From Methanosarcina barkeri str. Wiesmoor (GTDB lineage Archaea; Halobacteriota; Methanosarcinia; Methanosarcinales; Methanosarcinaceae): a stretch of DNA of 64,000 nucleotides. A program made the translations under genes and the position numbers. Location of the stretch: positions 1,364,001 through 1,428,000 of the forward strand of contig NZ_CP009526.1 of NCBI RefSeq assembly GCF_000969985.1. The letters are read 5' to 3'. Shown piece after piece: positions 1 through 9,238 of the stretch; within the stretch, counting starts at the first letter, position 1, and each line of letters begins with the position of its first letter. Under the pieces are notes generated by a model. The model did not search any database, was not told the origin of the DNA, and was given only the letters and a program-made list of their open reading frames with translations.

Positions 1-193
1 TACAGTATTTCTCTAAAGCAAATTATTGCTTCCTTGATAAGTGCTTGAGGTTTCAAAGTGAAGTGTTATAAGAGGCGTTTAGATTTAGTCTGTACTTAGC
101 ATACAATACTCTGCACTTAGCATGCAAAACAGTTGTTCGGGTAAGAGGAAGGTAAGGAGTGGAACCCTTCCCCCTACCTCGAAGGTTGATTTT

Positions 194-236
194 ACTCACG
201 CAGGAGAATATGCCAGAAACCCGGCGTGAGTTTTTT
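194..236 (+). terminator. Hairpin with T-run
   Basis: An 8-bp perfect inverted repeat (ACTCACGC at 194-201, GCGTGAGT at 224-231) is followed at once by a run of T. It resembles an intrinsic terminator or the 3' end of a small RNA. The bases before it (about 135-180) are purine-rich then pyrimidine-rich and could form a second stem. No convincing gene precedes it in the window, so the terminated transcript, possibly a short RNA starting near 60-130, is unknown. Confidence 0.4.
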
Positions 237-525
237 ACTCAGATGATATATATTATGCATGAAATGTATTTAACTCTTTCTATTTTATATATATGTCTTT
301 TAATCGGGTCATCTTTTATTTTAATCCCAATTTTAATCCCAATTTTAATTTCAATTTCTGTCAAGTAAACATATAAAATTAAGTATAATCTGAAATAGTA
401 ATCTTGAAGTTCCAAATGTATTTTGAAAATTATAGGAAAACTAATATCTGAGTAAACCTATATAAATACTTAAATTTCTAAAATCCAAAAATTTTTAACG
501 AATTTTACTGGAAAGGGGTTTTAAT

Positions 526-1272
526 ATGTTCTCACTGAACGAACAAAAGGCTATTGAACTTGGAGAATCTGGAGAACGAGCAATAAGAGAACAGAATGAA
601 TATGATGCGCTCCAGTATGCTGAGTACCTCCGGGAATTAGGGCATGAGTTGCTTGAAAGTAATTTTGAGAAAGAGTCAAAGCGAGTCGTTATCTCACTCA
701 GAAACATTGGTAATAAAGCTATCCAGAAAAAGATGGATAATGTTGCGTCCACAGCTATTAATGAACTTAAATATCTTTCTGAAACTGCACTTGATAAGAA
801 TTTCTCAAACGCGATGTGGTCTTTTTCAAAAGCTGCACAGGAGATCGGAAAAGGAGCAGTACAGGCCGAGATGCTCGAACCTGCAAAACTTGCGATCGAC
901 ACGCTTAAAATGATAGGGATGGGCGCAGTTGAGAAGAAAATGGAAGTTGTAACCCTCTGGACAACCATGTCACTTGAGGAAATGGCTTATCTTGCAAATA
1001 AGCAGCAACTTGAAGATTTAACTAAGGAAGCAAAAGAGGCTAGAGAAGAAATTATAGAATACTCCGAAGCCTCAGGGTTTGTTACAAAGGAACAGATTGA
1101 CAAATACCCACAGCTTATCGCCCAAACCGTAAGTCAATTCTCAGAGCTTCGGAATCTACAGCCTGCAGGTTATGAGACCAAGCCTAATGAAGAATTCACA
1201 GAAGAGGAATTCTTTGAGGGAGAAGGGGAGGAACAAGATCCTGAAACTGAAGCTGCCAGAAAGGAAAAGTAA
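526..1272 (+). CDS. Hypothetical helical cytosolic protein
   Basis: This 248-residue protein has no signal peptide or membrane segment. It is almost entirely predicted alpha helix, with recurring 35-40 residue units (around residues 10-50, 55-95, 95-135) containing I/L-G-x-x-A-I/V-x-K/E-K/E-M-type patterns. That resembles a HEAT- or TPR-like helical solenoid. The last 35 residues are very acidic and probably disordered. The start ATG follows a GGAAAGGGG ribosome-binding site. It stands alone, convergent with the trp operon. I do not recognise a named family, and function cannot be stated. Confidence 0.85.
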   Translation: MFSLNEQKAIELGESGERAIREQNEYDALQYAEYLRELGHELLESNFEKESKRVVISLRNIGNKAIQKKMDNVASTAINELKYLSETALDKNFSNAMWSFSKAAQEIGKGAVQAEMLEPAKLAIDTLKMIGMGAVEKKMEVVTLWTTMSLEEMAYLANKQQLEDLTKEAKEAREEIIEYSEASGFVTKEQIDKYPQLIAQTVSQFSELRNLQPAGYETKPNEEFTEEEFFEGEGEEQDPETEAARKEK

Positions 1273-1378
1273 CCTGATAACCAGAATAATGAGACTGGTA
1301 ATTAAAAAATAATTTCTCCTGGAAAATTTCTGGCTGTTTGCACAGCTGGATGTCTTTTTTCATAATATCTCGGGCTGT

Positions 1379-1981
1379 TTATACAGCCGGCTGTCTTTTT
1401 TTATAATTTTTGGAAATTTCCAGAAAACTTTCTATTATTTTCAGCCCATTGGGAGTAAGCACGGATTCGGGATGGAACTGCAGGCCATAGATTGGATACT
1501 TTACATGTTCCACCGCCATAATGCTCCCGTCCTCAGCCCTGGCAGTAACTTTTATCCCGGGGGCAGGCTCCCCAATTTCAAGGGAGTGATAACGGCCTGC
1601 TTCAAATGGGCCTTGAAAGGCTGAAAACAATGCAGAGTCCTCATGAAGAATCTTCGAACTTTTTCCATGCACTGGACCGACCTTGCTTCTTCGGACAGCT
1701 CCGCCGAAAGCCACATTGATTGCCTGGTGTCCAAGGCAGACTCCAAGAAGGGGAATTTCCCTGCCCATTTCCCGGATTATTTCCAGGCAATTTCCTATAT
1801 CCCTGGGGTCTGAAGGATTACCCGGACCCGGGGAAATAACCAGGGCATCAGGCTTTATCTTCCGGAGTTCCTCAAGAGAAACCGTATTGGGAAGTACCAG
1901 AGTATCTTTCTCAAAATAAGATATATAGTCTACAAGATTCCATACAAAGGAATCCTTGTTGTTTATGAAAACCACCTTCAT
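1379..1981 (-). CDS. trpG: Anthranilate synthase component II (glutamine amidotransferase)
   Basis: TrpG hydrolyses glutamine and passes ammonia to TrpE for anthranilate synthesis, the first step of tryptophan formation. The 200-residue length is normal for a stand-alone class I amidotransferase. The nucleophile motif GVCLGHQ (Cys82) and the catalytic His170 and Glu172 in FHPES are present, as is the PGPGNP oxyanion-strand motif near residue 51. It is the last gene of the seven-gene trp operon, about 168 bp after trpE. Bifunctional TrpG/PabA use is possible but not shown. Confidence 0.95.
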   Translation of the reverse strand: MKVVFINNKDSFVWNLVDYISYFEKDTLVLPNTVSLEELRKIKPDALVISPGPGNPSDPRDIGNCLEIIREMGREIPLLGVCLGHQAINVAFGGAVRRSKVGPVHGKSSKILHEDSALFSAFQGPFEAGRYHSLEIGEPAPGIKVTARAEDGSIMAVEHVKYPIYGLQFHPESVLTPNGLKIIESFLEISKNYKKRQPAV

Positions 1982-2148
1982 CTGAAAACACCTCCTGAAC
2001 TTATCATTTTTAGTTTATTTTCCTCTCGTATCTCCCCTTTAACTTCCCCTTTTCTGAAAAGCCCGGTTCCTGGATTTCTTTCCTGTAAAACATTCCTGCC
2101 TGAACTTCTTCTCATAAATTTCACCTCGGAGTTGCTTAACAAATTGTT

Positions 2149-3798
2149 TTAATGTTCTTCGCCAATTGCCGCAAGCATTGCTCCCATCTTACGTTCGGTT
2201 TCCCTGAATTCATAACCAGGATCAGAATCAGCTACGATTCCTGCTCCAGCCTGCACTGATGCTTTCTTGCCCTGGACAATAATGGTCCGAATTACGATTG
2301 CAAAATCGGCGTCTCCGTTCCAGCTGTAATATCCGACCCCTCCTCCGTAGATCCCTCTCGGGGAAGTTTCAAGTTCGGAAATAATTTCCATGGCGCGGAT
2401 TTTCGGAGCTCCTGAGAGAGTTCCTGCCGGAAATATTGCCCTGAAAGCATCAAACTGGTCACATTCCGGTCTCAGGGTACCTATAACCTTACTTTCGATA
2501 TGCTGGACATGGGAATATTTCAGGACTTTCATGAATTCGGAAACCTTCACCGAGCCGCTTTCCGTAACCATTCTTACATCGTTTCTCCCAAGATCGACAA
2601 GCATCACGTGTTCAGCCCTTTCTTTTTCATCATGCATCATGTGTGCAGCAAAGGCTTCATCTTCGGCTTCGGTTTTTCCACGGGGACAAGTGCCTGCAAT
2701 CGGATTTGTAATTAGAGTCCTTTCATGGACAGTCAGCAGAGTTTCAGGGCTTGCCCCGACAATTGCCAGGTCTCCAAACTCAAAGATGTACATATAAGGA
2801 CTTGGATTAATTGCCCGAAGCTGCATATAAAGTTCAAAAGGTGACTGTTCGAGTGTAAACTCACATTTCCTGGAAAGAACTACCTGAAAAATATCTCCTG
2901 CAAAAATATGCTCTTTCGCCTGGACTACCGAGTCCTCAAACTTCTTTTTTCCGGCATTGCAGTCCGAAACAGGTAAGCCTGGAAAGATTGATCCGCCTGG
3001 TATTGCGATTTCTACTGAGTCTCCTGAGAGTGCAGCTTCCTTAAGTGTGGTATAGAGCTTTTCGGCTTCCAGGAGAGCTTTTTCATATATTTCTCCTACA
3101 TTTGCACCCGGAATTATGAAAGGAGTGACTACGATATATATCTCTTCAGTCATATGGTCGAAAACAAAAGTTTTCGAAACCAGCAGGTACTGGAGTTCCG
3201 GAATTTCGGACTCAAAGCCTTTTTTGACCCCTAACCAGCTATCGTAAATAGCATCATAAGCTGTATAGCCTATGGCCCCGCCCAGGAAAGTCTGTCTGTC
3301 AAAACGTTTTGTGTTCAGGAGACCCATCCCGTTTGCAGAAGGAAAAACCAGGCGAAGGGCATCGAAACCATCTTTTCCCTTAGGAATTGGAGCCGTGAAT
3401 TTTAAATTTCCCAGTTCTGAGTTTTCTTTCTCCGGATTCTCCTCCTCTATGGTTTCACACCCACAGGCATCTTTGGTTTTCGACTGAATTTCTTCAAAAA
3501 AAGGCGAAGCATTTGGGTTAAGGAGTTCAAGAGAGATTTTCCTGTCACCTATCTTAACTACGGCATCAGGATCATTTCCAACAAAAGAGTACCTTGCCTT
3601 AGTTTCCTGTTTTTCCACTGATTCCAGCAGGTACGAATAACCTGAGGTCCCTGATGCCCTCAGGGCGTGGTAAAGTTCAAGAGGAGAACATGTTAAATTA
3701 TCGATTCTTGCAAGGAGCTGGATAAAGCCTGGCTGGCTTACTCCTGAAGCAAGTTTTTTGAATTCTTCTTTTCCAAGGTCAAAGGAAAGCATTGGCAC
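2149..3798 (-). CDS. trpE: Anthranilate synthase component I
   Basis: TrpE converts chorismate plus ammonia to anthranilate, with TrpG as partner. The 549-residue protein has an N-terminal anthranilate-synthase domain containing a YSYLLES-type motif (about residues 54-60), which forms the tryptophan feedback site in this family. The chorismate-binding domain follows (about 280-545), with the motifs IVGASPE, PIAGTCPRG, GTLSGAPK and AGAGIVADS. Its start codon lies inside trpF (20-nt overlap), which implies translational coupling. An acidic, low-complexity insert at about residues 115-130 is unusual. End-product inhibition by tryptophan is expected from the family but not shown here. Confidence 0.96.
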   Translation of the reverse strand: MPMLSFDLGKEEFKKLASGVSQPGFIQLLARIDNLTCSPLELYHALRASGTSGYSYLLESVEKQETKARYSFVGNDPDAVVKIGDRKISLELLNPNASPFFEEIQSKTKDACGCETIEEENPEKENSELGNLKFTAPIPKGKDGFDALRLVFPSANGMGLLNTKRFDRQTFLGGAIGYTAYDAIYDSWLGVKKGFESEIPELQYLLVSKTFVFDHMTEEIYIVVTPFIIPGANVGEIYEKALLEAEKLYTTLKEAALSGDSVEIAIPGGSIFPGLPVSDCNAGKKKFEDSVVQAKEHIFAGDIFQVVLSRKCEFTLEQSPFELYMQLRAINPSPYMYIFEFGDLAIVGASPETLLTVHERTLITNPIAGTCPRGKTEAEDEAFAAHMMHDEKERAEHVMLVDLGRNDVRMVTESGSVKVSEFMKVLKYSHVQHIESKVIGTLRPECDQFDAFRAIFPAGTLSGAPKIRAMEIISELETSPRGIYGGGVGYYSWNGDADFAIVIRTIIVQGKKASVQAGAGIVADSDPGYEFRETERKMGAMLAAIGEEH

Positions 3799-4495
3799 AC
3801 CTCACTTCTTCAATAAAACTTTTGATTTTTACGGCATCTTTTTTCCCGCAGGTCTCAACCCCGGATGCTGTGTCCACAGCATAAGGCGAAACAGCCCTGA
3901 TTGCTCCCCGCACGTTTTCAGGCTTGAGCCCGCCTGCAAGGATAAGGGGAAGTCGCGTTTCTTCTGAGATTCGCCGGCTCAGAGCCCAGTCGTGCACACA
4001 GCCTGTGCCTCCGGGCTTTTCGGACCTTGCCGTATCAAGCAGAATGGAATCTACAATGTCGGCTTCTTCCAGTAGACTGACCTCTTCAAGTAGGCTTGAG
4101 ACAGAAGCAGGATTTCCGGAACCTGCGTTTGAAGCCTCTCCCTGTGCAGGTACGGACAGAGTTTTTATGATAGGGATGCCCGTTTTTTCTTTTATTATTT
4201 CAAGTTCGAGATGGGGCAGTCTGGAGTGGATCTGCACGATATCGGGTTTTATTTTATTAATCAGACCTACGGCAGTATCCGCGTTTTCAGGCATGATAAC
4301 CAGTACGGAACTCAGGGTTTCAGGGACTCTGGACACGAGGTAAGCGGCAGTATCGGAATCAAGCTTTCTTGGGCTCTCGACAGGAACTTCTGTAATAAAC
4401 CCAACTGCATCGGCTCCGTAAAGGGCTGCAATTTCGATTTCTTCAGGGCTGCGGATTCCACAGATCTTTATTCTCGTTTTCACTTTCGCTGTCAT
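3779..4495 (-). CDS. trpF: Phosphoribosylanthranilate isomerase
   Basis: TrpF performs the Amadori rearrangement of N-(5-phosphoribosyl)anthranilate to the CdRP intermediate. The beta-alpha barrel of 238 residues begins with KICGI (catalytic Cys12). It carries the C-terminal phosphate-binding motifs ILAGGLKPENV and VDTASGVE. The segment ILLDTARSEKPGGTG holds the expected catalytic Asp and glycine-rich loop. It overlaps trpD by 4 nt at its start and trpE by 20 nt at its end, so it is tightly coupled in the operon. The segment around residues 118-140 (SVPAQGEASNAGSG) is a slightly long insert. Confidence 0.95.
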   Translation of the reverse strand: MTAKVKTRIKICGIRSPEEIEIAALYGADAVGFITEVPVESPRKLDSDTAAYLVSRVPETLSSVLVIMPENADTAVGLINKIKPDIVQIHSRLPHLELEIIKEKTGIPIIKTLSVPAQGEASNAGSGNPASVSSLLEEVSLLEEADIVDSILLDTARSEKPGGTGCVHDWALSRRISEETRLPLILAGGLKPENVRGAIRAVSPYAVDTASGVETCGKKDAVKIKSFIEEVRCANAFL

Positions 4496-5610
4496 ACCCT
4501 CTCTCCCGAGGCCGGGCTTAATATGGAAGTTCTTGAGCGCATTGACATGCTTTTTCCCGAAAGACTTTCCTTGTTTTTCTGTCTGTAAAACTCTGAAGTA
4601 AAAGTCTTGAACTGGTTGAATTTAACCATGACCTTTCCACTGTCAATGGCATCTTCGGCAATAGGAATTGCTTGCCGGATAGAACCTACTATCCCGCCTA
4701 CATAAAGGGCGGCAGCCGCATTCATGACTACAATATCTCTTTTTGGTCCTTTCTGGCCCTTAAAGATGCAAAGCAGATCTCTTGCATTTTCTTTTGGAGT
4801 GCCGCCCTTTATATCCTCGGGATTTGCCCGCAGCATGCCAAGAGCTTCCGGAGTTAACGTATAGGTTGAAACCTTGCCGTCCTTTAACTCCGCAACATAG
4901 GTTTCACCCGTATTTGTAATCTCATCCATTCCATCTCCGTGCACAACAAGAGCATGCTCGGTCCCGAGTTCCGCAAGAGCATAGGCTATTGGTTCACAGA
5001 GTTTTTTATCAAAAACCCCTATTACCTGCCCTTTAGTACCTGCCGGGTTAGTCAGGGGCCCAAGAATATTGAAAACCGTACGAACTCCGAGTTTTTTCCT
5101 TACCCCTGCAACCCTCTTCATAGCCGGGTGAAAAACCGGAGCAAACATGAACCCTATTCCTATCTCTTCAATCGTTTGCCTGACAGCTTCGGGCTCCAGG
5201 TCAGTTTTAATTCCCAGGGCGTCAAGTACATCCGAACTCCCTGACATTGAAGTGGCAGCCCGGTTTCCGTGCTTGGCTACGGGAACACCTGCTGCAGCAG
5301 TAACAATTGCGGCTGCTGTCGATATATTGATTGTATTAAGGCCGTCTCCTCCTGTCCCGCAGGTATCCACAAGCCTGAAAGATGTTTTGGGCCGGATCGT
5401 TTTTCCGGCTTTTTTCATTCCCCTTACAAAACCCGCGATTTCTTCGGGCTTTTCACCTTTTGCCCTCAGAGCAAGCAGAAATCTCCCGATTTCCTCATCC
5501 TGTGCTGTACTCAGAATTTTACCTACTGCGTCTTCAGCTTCTTCGGGGCTCAGATCATGCCCTTCTTCCAGCCTTTGAATATATCTCTGCATTGCTTCTT
5601 CCTCCTTCAA
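4492..5610 (-). CDS. trpD: Anthranilate phosphoribosyltransferase
   Basis: TrpD joins anthranilate and phosphoribosyl pyrophosphate. The 372-residue protein shows the family signature DTCGTGGDGLNTINIST (PRPP-binding, about residues 83-99), HGNRAATSMSGSSDVL, and the FNILGPLTNP motif. About 25 polar residues at the C-terminus (NKESLSGKSMSMRSRTS) go beyond the usual family end and overlap the start of trpF by 4 nt. The gap to upstream trpA is about 120 bp. Confidence 0.95.
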   Translation of the reverse strand: MKEEEAMQRYIQRLEEGHDLSPEEAEDAVGKILSTAQDEEIGRFLLALRAKGEKPEEIAGFVRGMKKAGKTIRPKTSFRLVDTCGTGGDGLNTINISTAAAIVTAAAGVPVAKHGNRAATSMSGSSDVLDALGIKTDLEPEAVRQTIEEIGIGFMFAPVFHPAMKRVAGVRKKLGVRTVFNILGPLTNPAGTKGQVIGVFDKKLCEPIAYALAELGTEHALVVHGDGMDEITNTGETYVAELKDGKVSTYTLTPEALGMLRANPEDIKGGTPKENARDLLCIFKGQKGPKRDIVVMNAAAALYVGGIVGSIRQAIPIAEDAIDSGKVMVKFNQFKTFTSEFYRQKNKESLSGKSMSMRSRTSILSPASGERV

Positions 5611-5729
5611 ACTCCTGATTTCTCCCTTTCCAATGTAATTTAAGATTCAAAATCTTCTCAACTGTTGACGTTCTTGATTTTTCGGATTATTTCTCTTTAA
5701 CTGTCTCTTCTAATTTCGGACATTTTTCT

Positions 5730-6521
5730 TTAACTGGCTCTTTTGATGCCGGATTTGAGTTCCTTTGCAAGGGCTTCCAGCCTTTCGTTTACGTCTTTTC
5801 CTTCATCTATAATCTTAACAAAAGCCGAGCCGACTATAACTGCATCTGCTCCGGCGTCTCTAACTTCTGCAGCTTGCTCTCCTGTTGAGATTCCAAATCC
5901 CACAGCCTTAGGAAGCCCGGTTTCTACTCTGGAAAGTAGCTCTCTGGTAGAGGATGAGACATCTTCCCTGGCTCCAGTGACCCCAAGCCTCGAGACAAGG
6001 TAAAGGAAACCTGAACCTCTTTCCAGGATTTTCTGGACTCTTCCCTCGGTTGTTGTGGGTGCAATTAGAAAGATAAGGTCAAGCCCGTGCTTTTCACAGC
6101 TATTTTTCAGGTCAGCCGCTTCTTCAACCGGGATATCGGGTACTATCAGTCCGCTTATTCCGGCATCTGCAGCCTTTTCTACAAATTTTTCCACTCCGTA
6201 CCTGAATACAGGGTTGTAATAGGTCATGCAAACAAGTGGAATTCCAACATCCAGGTTTTTAATAAGCTCAAAATAACGCTGTGTATCCATTCCTGCTGCA
6301 AGTGACCTCTGTCCTGCCACCTGGATTGTCGGGCCGTCCGCTACAGGGTCTGAGAAGGGAAAACCTAGTTCTATGATATCCGCACCTCCGTTCACCAGAG
6401 CTTTTACAATTTCCCCGGTTTTTTCTGCGGACGGGTCTCCTGCCATTACGTAACAGATCAGAGCACCTTCCTTTTTTTCCCTGAGTTCGGAGAATTTTTC
6501 GGAGATTTTTTGCCTCTCCAT
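5730..6521 (-). CDS. trpA: Tryptophan synthase alpha chain
   Basis: TrpA cleaves indole-3-glycerol phosphate to indole and glyceraldehyde 3-phosphate, and delivers indole to TrpB. The 263-residue barrel contains ELGFPFSDPVADGPTIQ with the catalytic pair Glu51 and Asp62, and the phosphate-binding VGFGIST and VIVGSAFV motifs. It starts 1 nt after the trpB stop codon, the usual translational coupling of the two synthase subunits. Confidence 0.97.
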   Translation of the reverse strand: MERQKISEKFSELREKKEGALICYVMAGDPSAEKTGEIVKALVNGGADIIELGFPFSDPVADGPTIQVAGQRSLAAGMDTQRYFELIKNLDVGIPLVCMTYYNPVFRYGVEKFVEKAADAGISGLIVPDIPVEEAADLKNSCEKHGLDLIFLIAPTTTEGRVQKILERGSGFLYLVSRLGVTGAREDVSSSTRELLSRVETGLPKAVGFGISTGEQAAEVRDAGADAVIVGSAFVKIIDEGKDVNERLEALAKELKSGIKRAS

Positions 6522-6522
6522 T

Positions 6523-7803
6523 TTAGATCCCTCCTCTCAGGCTAAGGACGGTTTCCAGGTCCTTATCGCCTCTTCCTGAAAGGTTTACAACCACTACTTC
6601 TCCCAGTTCTCCGGCTTCTGAGGCTCTCTTCAGATAAGCAAGGGCATGTGAAGATTCCAGTGCAGGAATTATTCCTTCATGCCTGCTCAGTTCATGGAAA
6701 GCTTCAAGGGCTTCATCATCAGTTGCATATCTGGCTGTAACTCGGCCGATTTCGGACAGGTAAGCCAGTTCAGGCCCTACCCCTGAGTAATCAAGACCTG
6801 CGGAAACGGATTCGGATTCCAGGATTTGACCGTTTTTGTCCTGCAGTATCTTTGTTCTTGCACCGTGCAGGATTCCTTCTTCTCCTGCACAGAGAGAAGC
6901 TGAGTGAAGAGCGGCTTTTTCCGTACATTTAAGGGCTTTTCCTCCGGCTTCGACAGCAATCAGTTTTACATCCTTATCCTCAATAAAGGGGTAGAAGATC
7001 CCCATTGCATTACTTCCGCCGCCTGCACAGGCAATAATGGAATCAGGCATACGACCTTCTTTTTGCAAAATCTGTTCCTTTACTTCACGACCTATAACGC
7101 TCTGGAAATCCCTTACTATTACAGGATAGGGATGAGGACCTACAACCGAGCCTATGAGGTAATGTGTGTTTTCTATGTTCGTGACCCAGTCCCTGAAAGC
7201 CTCATTAATGGCATCCTTAAGGGTTTTTGAGCCGGTTTCCACGGGTTTTACTTCAGTGCCCATGAGTTCCATGCGGTAGGCGTTCATCTGCTGTCGTTTG
7301 ATATCTTTAGCACCCATGTAGACAACGGTTTCAAACCCGAGATTTGCTCCTGCCATAGCTGTTGCAGTCCCGTGCTGTCCTGCACCGGTTTCGGCAATCA
7401 GCCTGGTTTTCCCCATATATTTTGCAAGCAGGGCCTGCCCTATGGCATTATTTAACTTGTGGGCTCCTCCGTGCACAAGGTCTTCCCGTTTGAGGTAGAT
7501 CTTTGACCCGTATTTTTTACTCAGGTTCCTGGCAAAATAAAGAGGTGTTTCCCTGCCTGCAAAATCCCGCAGGTAATGGTCAAGTTCGGCAAGGAATTCA
7601 GGGTCATTTTTATACCGCTCGTATCCCTCTTCCAGCTCTTCTAAGGCCGGCATGAGGACTTCTGGTACGTACTGTCCCCCATATTTCCCGTATTTTCCTT
7701 TTACCTGGCCTATCTGTCTGTTTTTGGAATTTTTCTTCGAACCTGCGAGTTCATTTAAGTATGAGTCCTTTGCAGGAAATTCTGAAACTTTAGTTTCTGT
7801 CAA
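6523..7803 (-). CDS. trpB: Tryptophan synthase beta chain
   Basis: TrpB condenses indole with serine in a PLP-dependent reaction. The 426-residue protein has the PLP lysine in HGGAHKLNN (Lys116), the phosphate-binding loop GGGSNAMG, and the [12 protein letters not shown] catalytic segment. These mark the TrpB1 type that pairs with TrpA, not the free-standing TrpB2. About 35 residues at the N-terminus, rich in Lys/Ser/Asn, precede the conserved [10 protein letters not shown] start. They could be a true extension, or a downstream start may be used. Confidence 0.97.
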   Translation of the reverse strand: MTETKVSEFPAKDSYLNELAGSKKNSKNRQIGQVKGKYGKYGGQYVPEVLMPALEELEEGYERYKNDPEFLAELDHYLRDFAGRETPLYFARNLSKKYGSKIYLKREDLVHGGAHKLNNAIGQALLAKYMGKTRLIAETGAGQHGTATAMAGANLGFETVVYMGAKDIKRQQMNAYRMELMGTEVKPVETGSKTLKDAINEAFRDWVTNIENTHYLIGSVVGPHPYPVIVRDFQSVIGREVKEQILQKEGRMPDSIIACAGGGSNAMGIFYPFIEDKDVKLIAVEAGGKALKCTEKAALHSASLCAGEEGILHGARTKILQDKNGQILESESVSAGLDYSGVGPELAYLSEIGRVTARYATDDEALEAFHELSRHEGIIPALESSHALAYLKRASEAGELGEVVVVNLSGRGDKDLETVLSLRGGI

Positions 7804-7894
7804 TTCAATTACTCCCTTGTCTTTTTGATGAATCCTGTAGCGTAATTTTTATATCGCATTCGAAAGCGTAGTTTTGGATTTTGTCATTGAAGCA

Positions 7895-8022
7895 AAATTT
7901 AATTTTGAATGTTTTTTGAGTGAATTTTGAATAAACTTTGAATGAATTTTGCATAAATTTTGAATAATTTTGAATAAACTTTGAATGGACTTTGAACAAA
8001 TTCAAAGTGATTTTGAGTGGAC
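7895..8022. repeat. Degenerate 10-12 bp tandem repeat between trpC and trpB
   Basis: The spacer between trpC and trpB contains about ten degenerate copies of a TTTGAATAAA/TTTTGAATGA unit. It gives no stable protein in any frame; short ORFs seen there are low-complexity. It separates trpC from the tightly packed rest of the operon. It could hold a second promoter or an mRNA processing site, but no clear signal is visible. Confidence 0.75.
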
Positions 8023-8074
8023 TTTTCAACCTGTCCAGTCACAGGTGAAAGCTTCGAAAAGTCTGGGAAAACAG

Positions 8075-8881
8075 TTATTGACGCCAACCAGCGCCCTGGA
8101 CGAATTCTTTCGTTTTATCAAAAACAGAAGCATTTTCCATAAGTGCGGAACCTATCAGTACGGCATCCGCACCTGCCTGGATTACCCGTCTGACATCTCG
8201 TACGCTGTTCATTCCGCTTTCGCTTATTATCAGATGCCTGGTTCCGTGATCAAGGTCGCATTCCCGAATAATTGGGGCCAGCTCTTCTGTGGTTCCGAGG
8301 TTGATTTCAAGAGTTTCAAGGTCTCTGTTATTAATTCCTATTACTCTTGTGTCAGTTTTCAGGGCCAGATCAAGCTCTTTTCTGTTGTGAACCTCTACTA
8401 GAGGCTCCACTCCCTTTTTAAGGGCAAGCTCAACAAAATTTCCTAGTTGTTCTCCAAGGATTCCTGCAATCAGGAGTACGAGATCACTTTGAGCTTCTTC
8501 AAGCTGTAACTTGTCAATTATAAAGTCTTTCCTCAGGATAGGCAAGCAGACCTTATTTCTAACTGAGTCCAGGTTTTCAAGTGATCCTCTGAATACCCCA
8601 GGCTCGGTCAGGACTGAAATTGCAACAGCTCCTGCTTCTTCCATTTCCCATGCAAGCTCGGCAGCCTTTGCAGGCGAAATATCCCTGAAAGTTTTCCCTG
8701 GCGATGCGGGCTTGACCTCTGCAATTACAGGCACCCTACCGTCGGCTTTTGCATCTGTCACTGCCGAGATAAAGTCCCTTTTCTCAAATCCCATCTCCTG
8801 GCTTTCACTGGAAGTCTGCGGTCCCAGGGCCTGGACACGGGTTTTTGTTGTGTTGAGGATGTGGAGAATTGAAGCGTGCAT
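8075..8881 (-). CDS. trpC: Indole-3-glycerol phosphate synthase
   Basis: TrpC closes the indole ring from CdRP. The 268-residue barrel shows the substrate-binding VIAEVKPASPGKTF, the catalytic-lysine segment LRKDFIIDKLQ, GINNRDLETL and the SESGM / LIGSALM phosphate-binding motifs. It is the first gene of the trp operon. Its start lies about 25 nt downstream of the palindromic operator candidate at 8906-8929. The gap of about 270 bp to trpB is filled by a short tandem repeat. Confidence 0.96.
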   Translation of the reverse strand: MHASILHILNTTKTRVQALGPQTSSESQEMGFEKRDFISAVTDAKADGRVPVIAEVKPASPGKTFRDISPAKAAELAWEMEEAGAVAISVLTEPGVFRGSLENLDSVRNKVCLPILRKDFIIDKLQLEEAQSDLVLLIAGILGEQLGNFVELALKKGVEPLVEVHNRKELDLALKTDTRVIGINNRDLETLEINLGTTEELAPIIRECDLDHGTRHLIISESGMNSVRDVRRVIQAGADAVLIGSALMENASVFDKTKEFVQGAGWRQ

Positions 8882-8905
8882 ATTTTATCACTAAGGTATA
8901 GTTTT

Positions 8906-8941
8906 GTACATCAACGTCTAATGACGTACTTCATATAAAAA
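8906..8941 (-). promoter_or_regulatory. trp operon promoter with palindromic operator candidate
   Basis: On the minus strand a TATA box (TTTTATATGA, complement of 8931-8940) lies about 55 nt before the trpC ATG. Directly after it is a 24-bp palindrome, 8906-8929, of the form GTAC-x-TCA-x ... x-TGA-x-GTAC. The predicted start site (about 25 nt from the TATA centre, near 8911) falls inside the palindrome. A protein bound there would block transcription. The outer GTAC/TGTAC boxes recall the TGTACA boxes bound by TrpY in Methanothermobacter. That a TrpY-like repressor acts here is inference. Confidence 0.55.
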
Positions 8942-9238
8942 GGTTTTGGATAAGCACAATATGAACTGAGATTCTTATTCCATAAAAGCCGGAAATTCTT
9001 GTGCTCAATTAAACTTATTTTGAATGTTGGGGGCAGAGTCTATTCCTTGCTCATTTTCAACGGTGCACTACTTCTCATTTATTCAGAACGGGAAGAGAAA
9101 ATCGAAAAAATAATTTTGTTCTGAAAAAGCTGCTAATGTGTTTGATTTTCGTCTTTTACTTCATTGAGTAAGGAAAGTTGTGATTCTAGAAAAAACTTTA
9201 TGAATTTAAATGAATATAAATTATTAACATTTTTTAAT

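Noticed and set aside
159-368. 69-codon plus-strand ORF
   Set aside because: It covers a terminator-like hairpin and ends in Ile/Pro low-complexity repeats; no ribosome-binding site.
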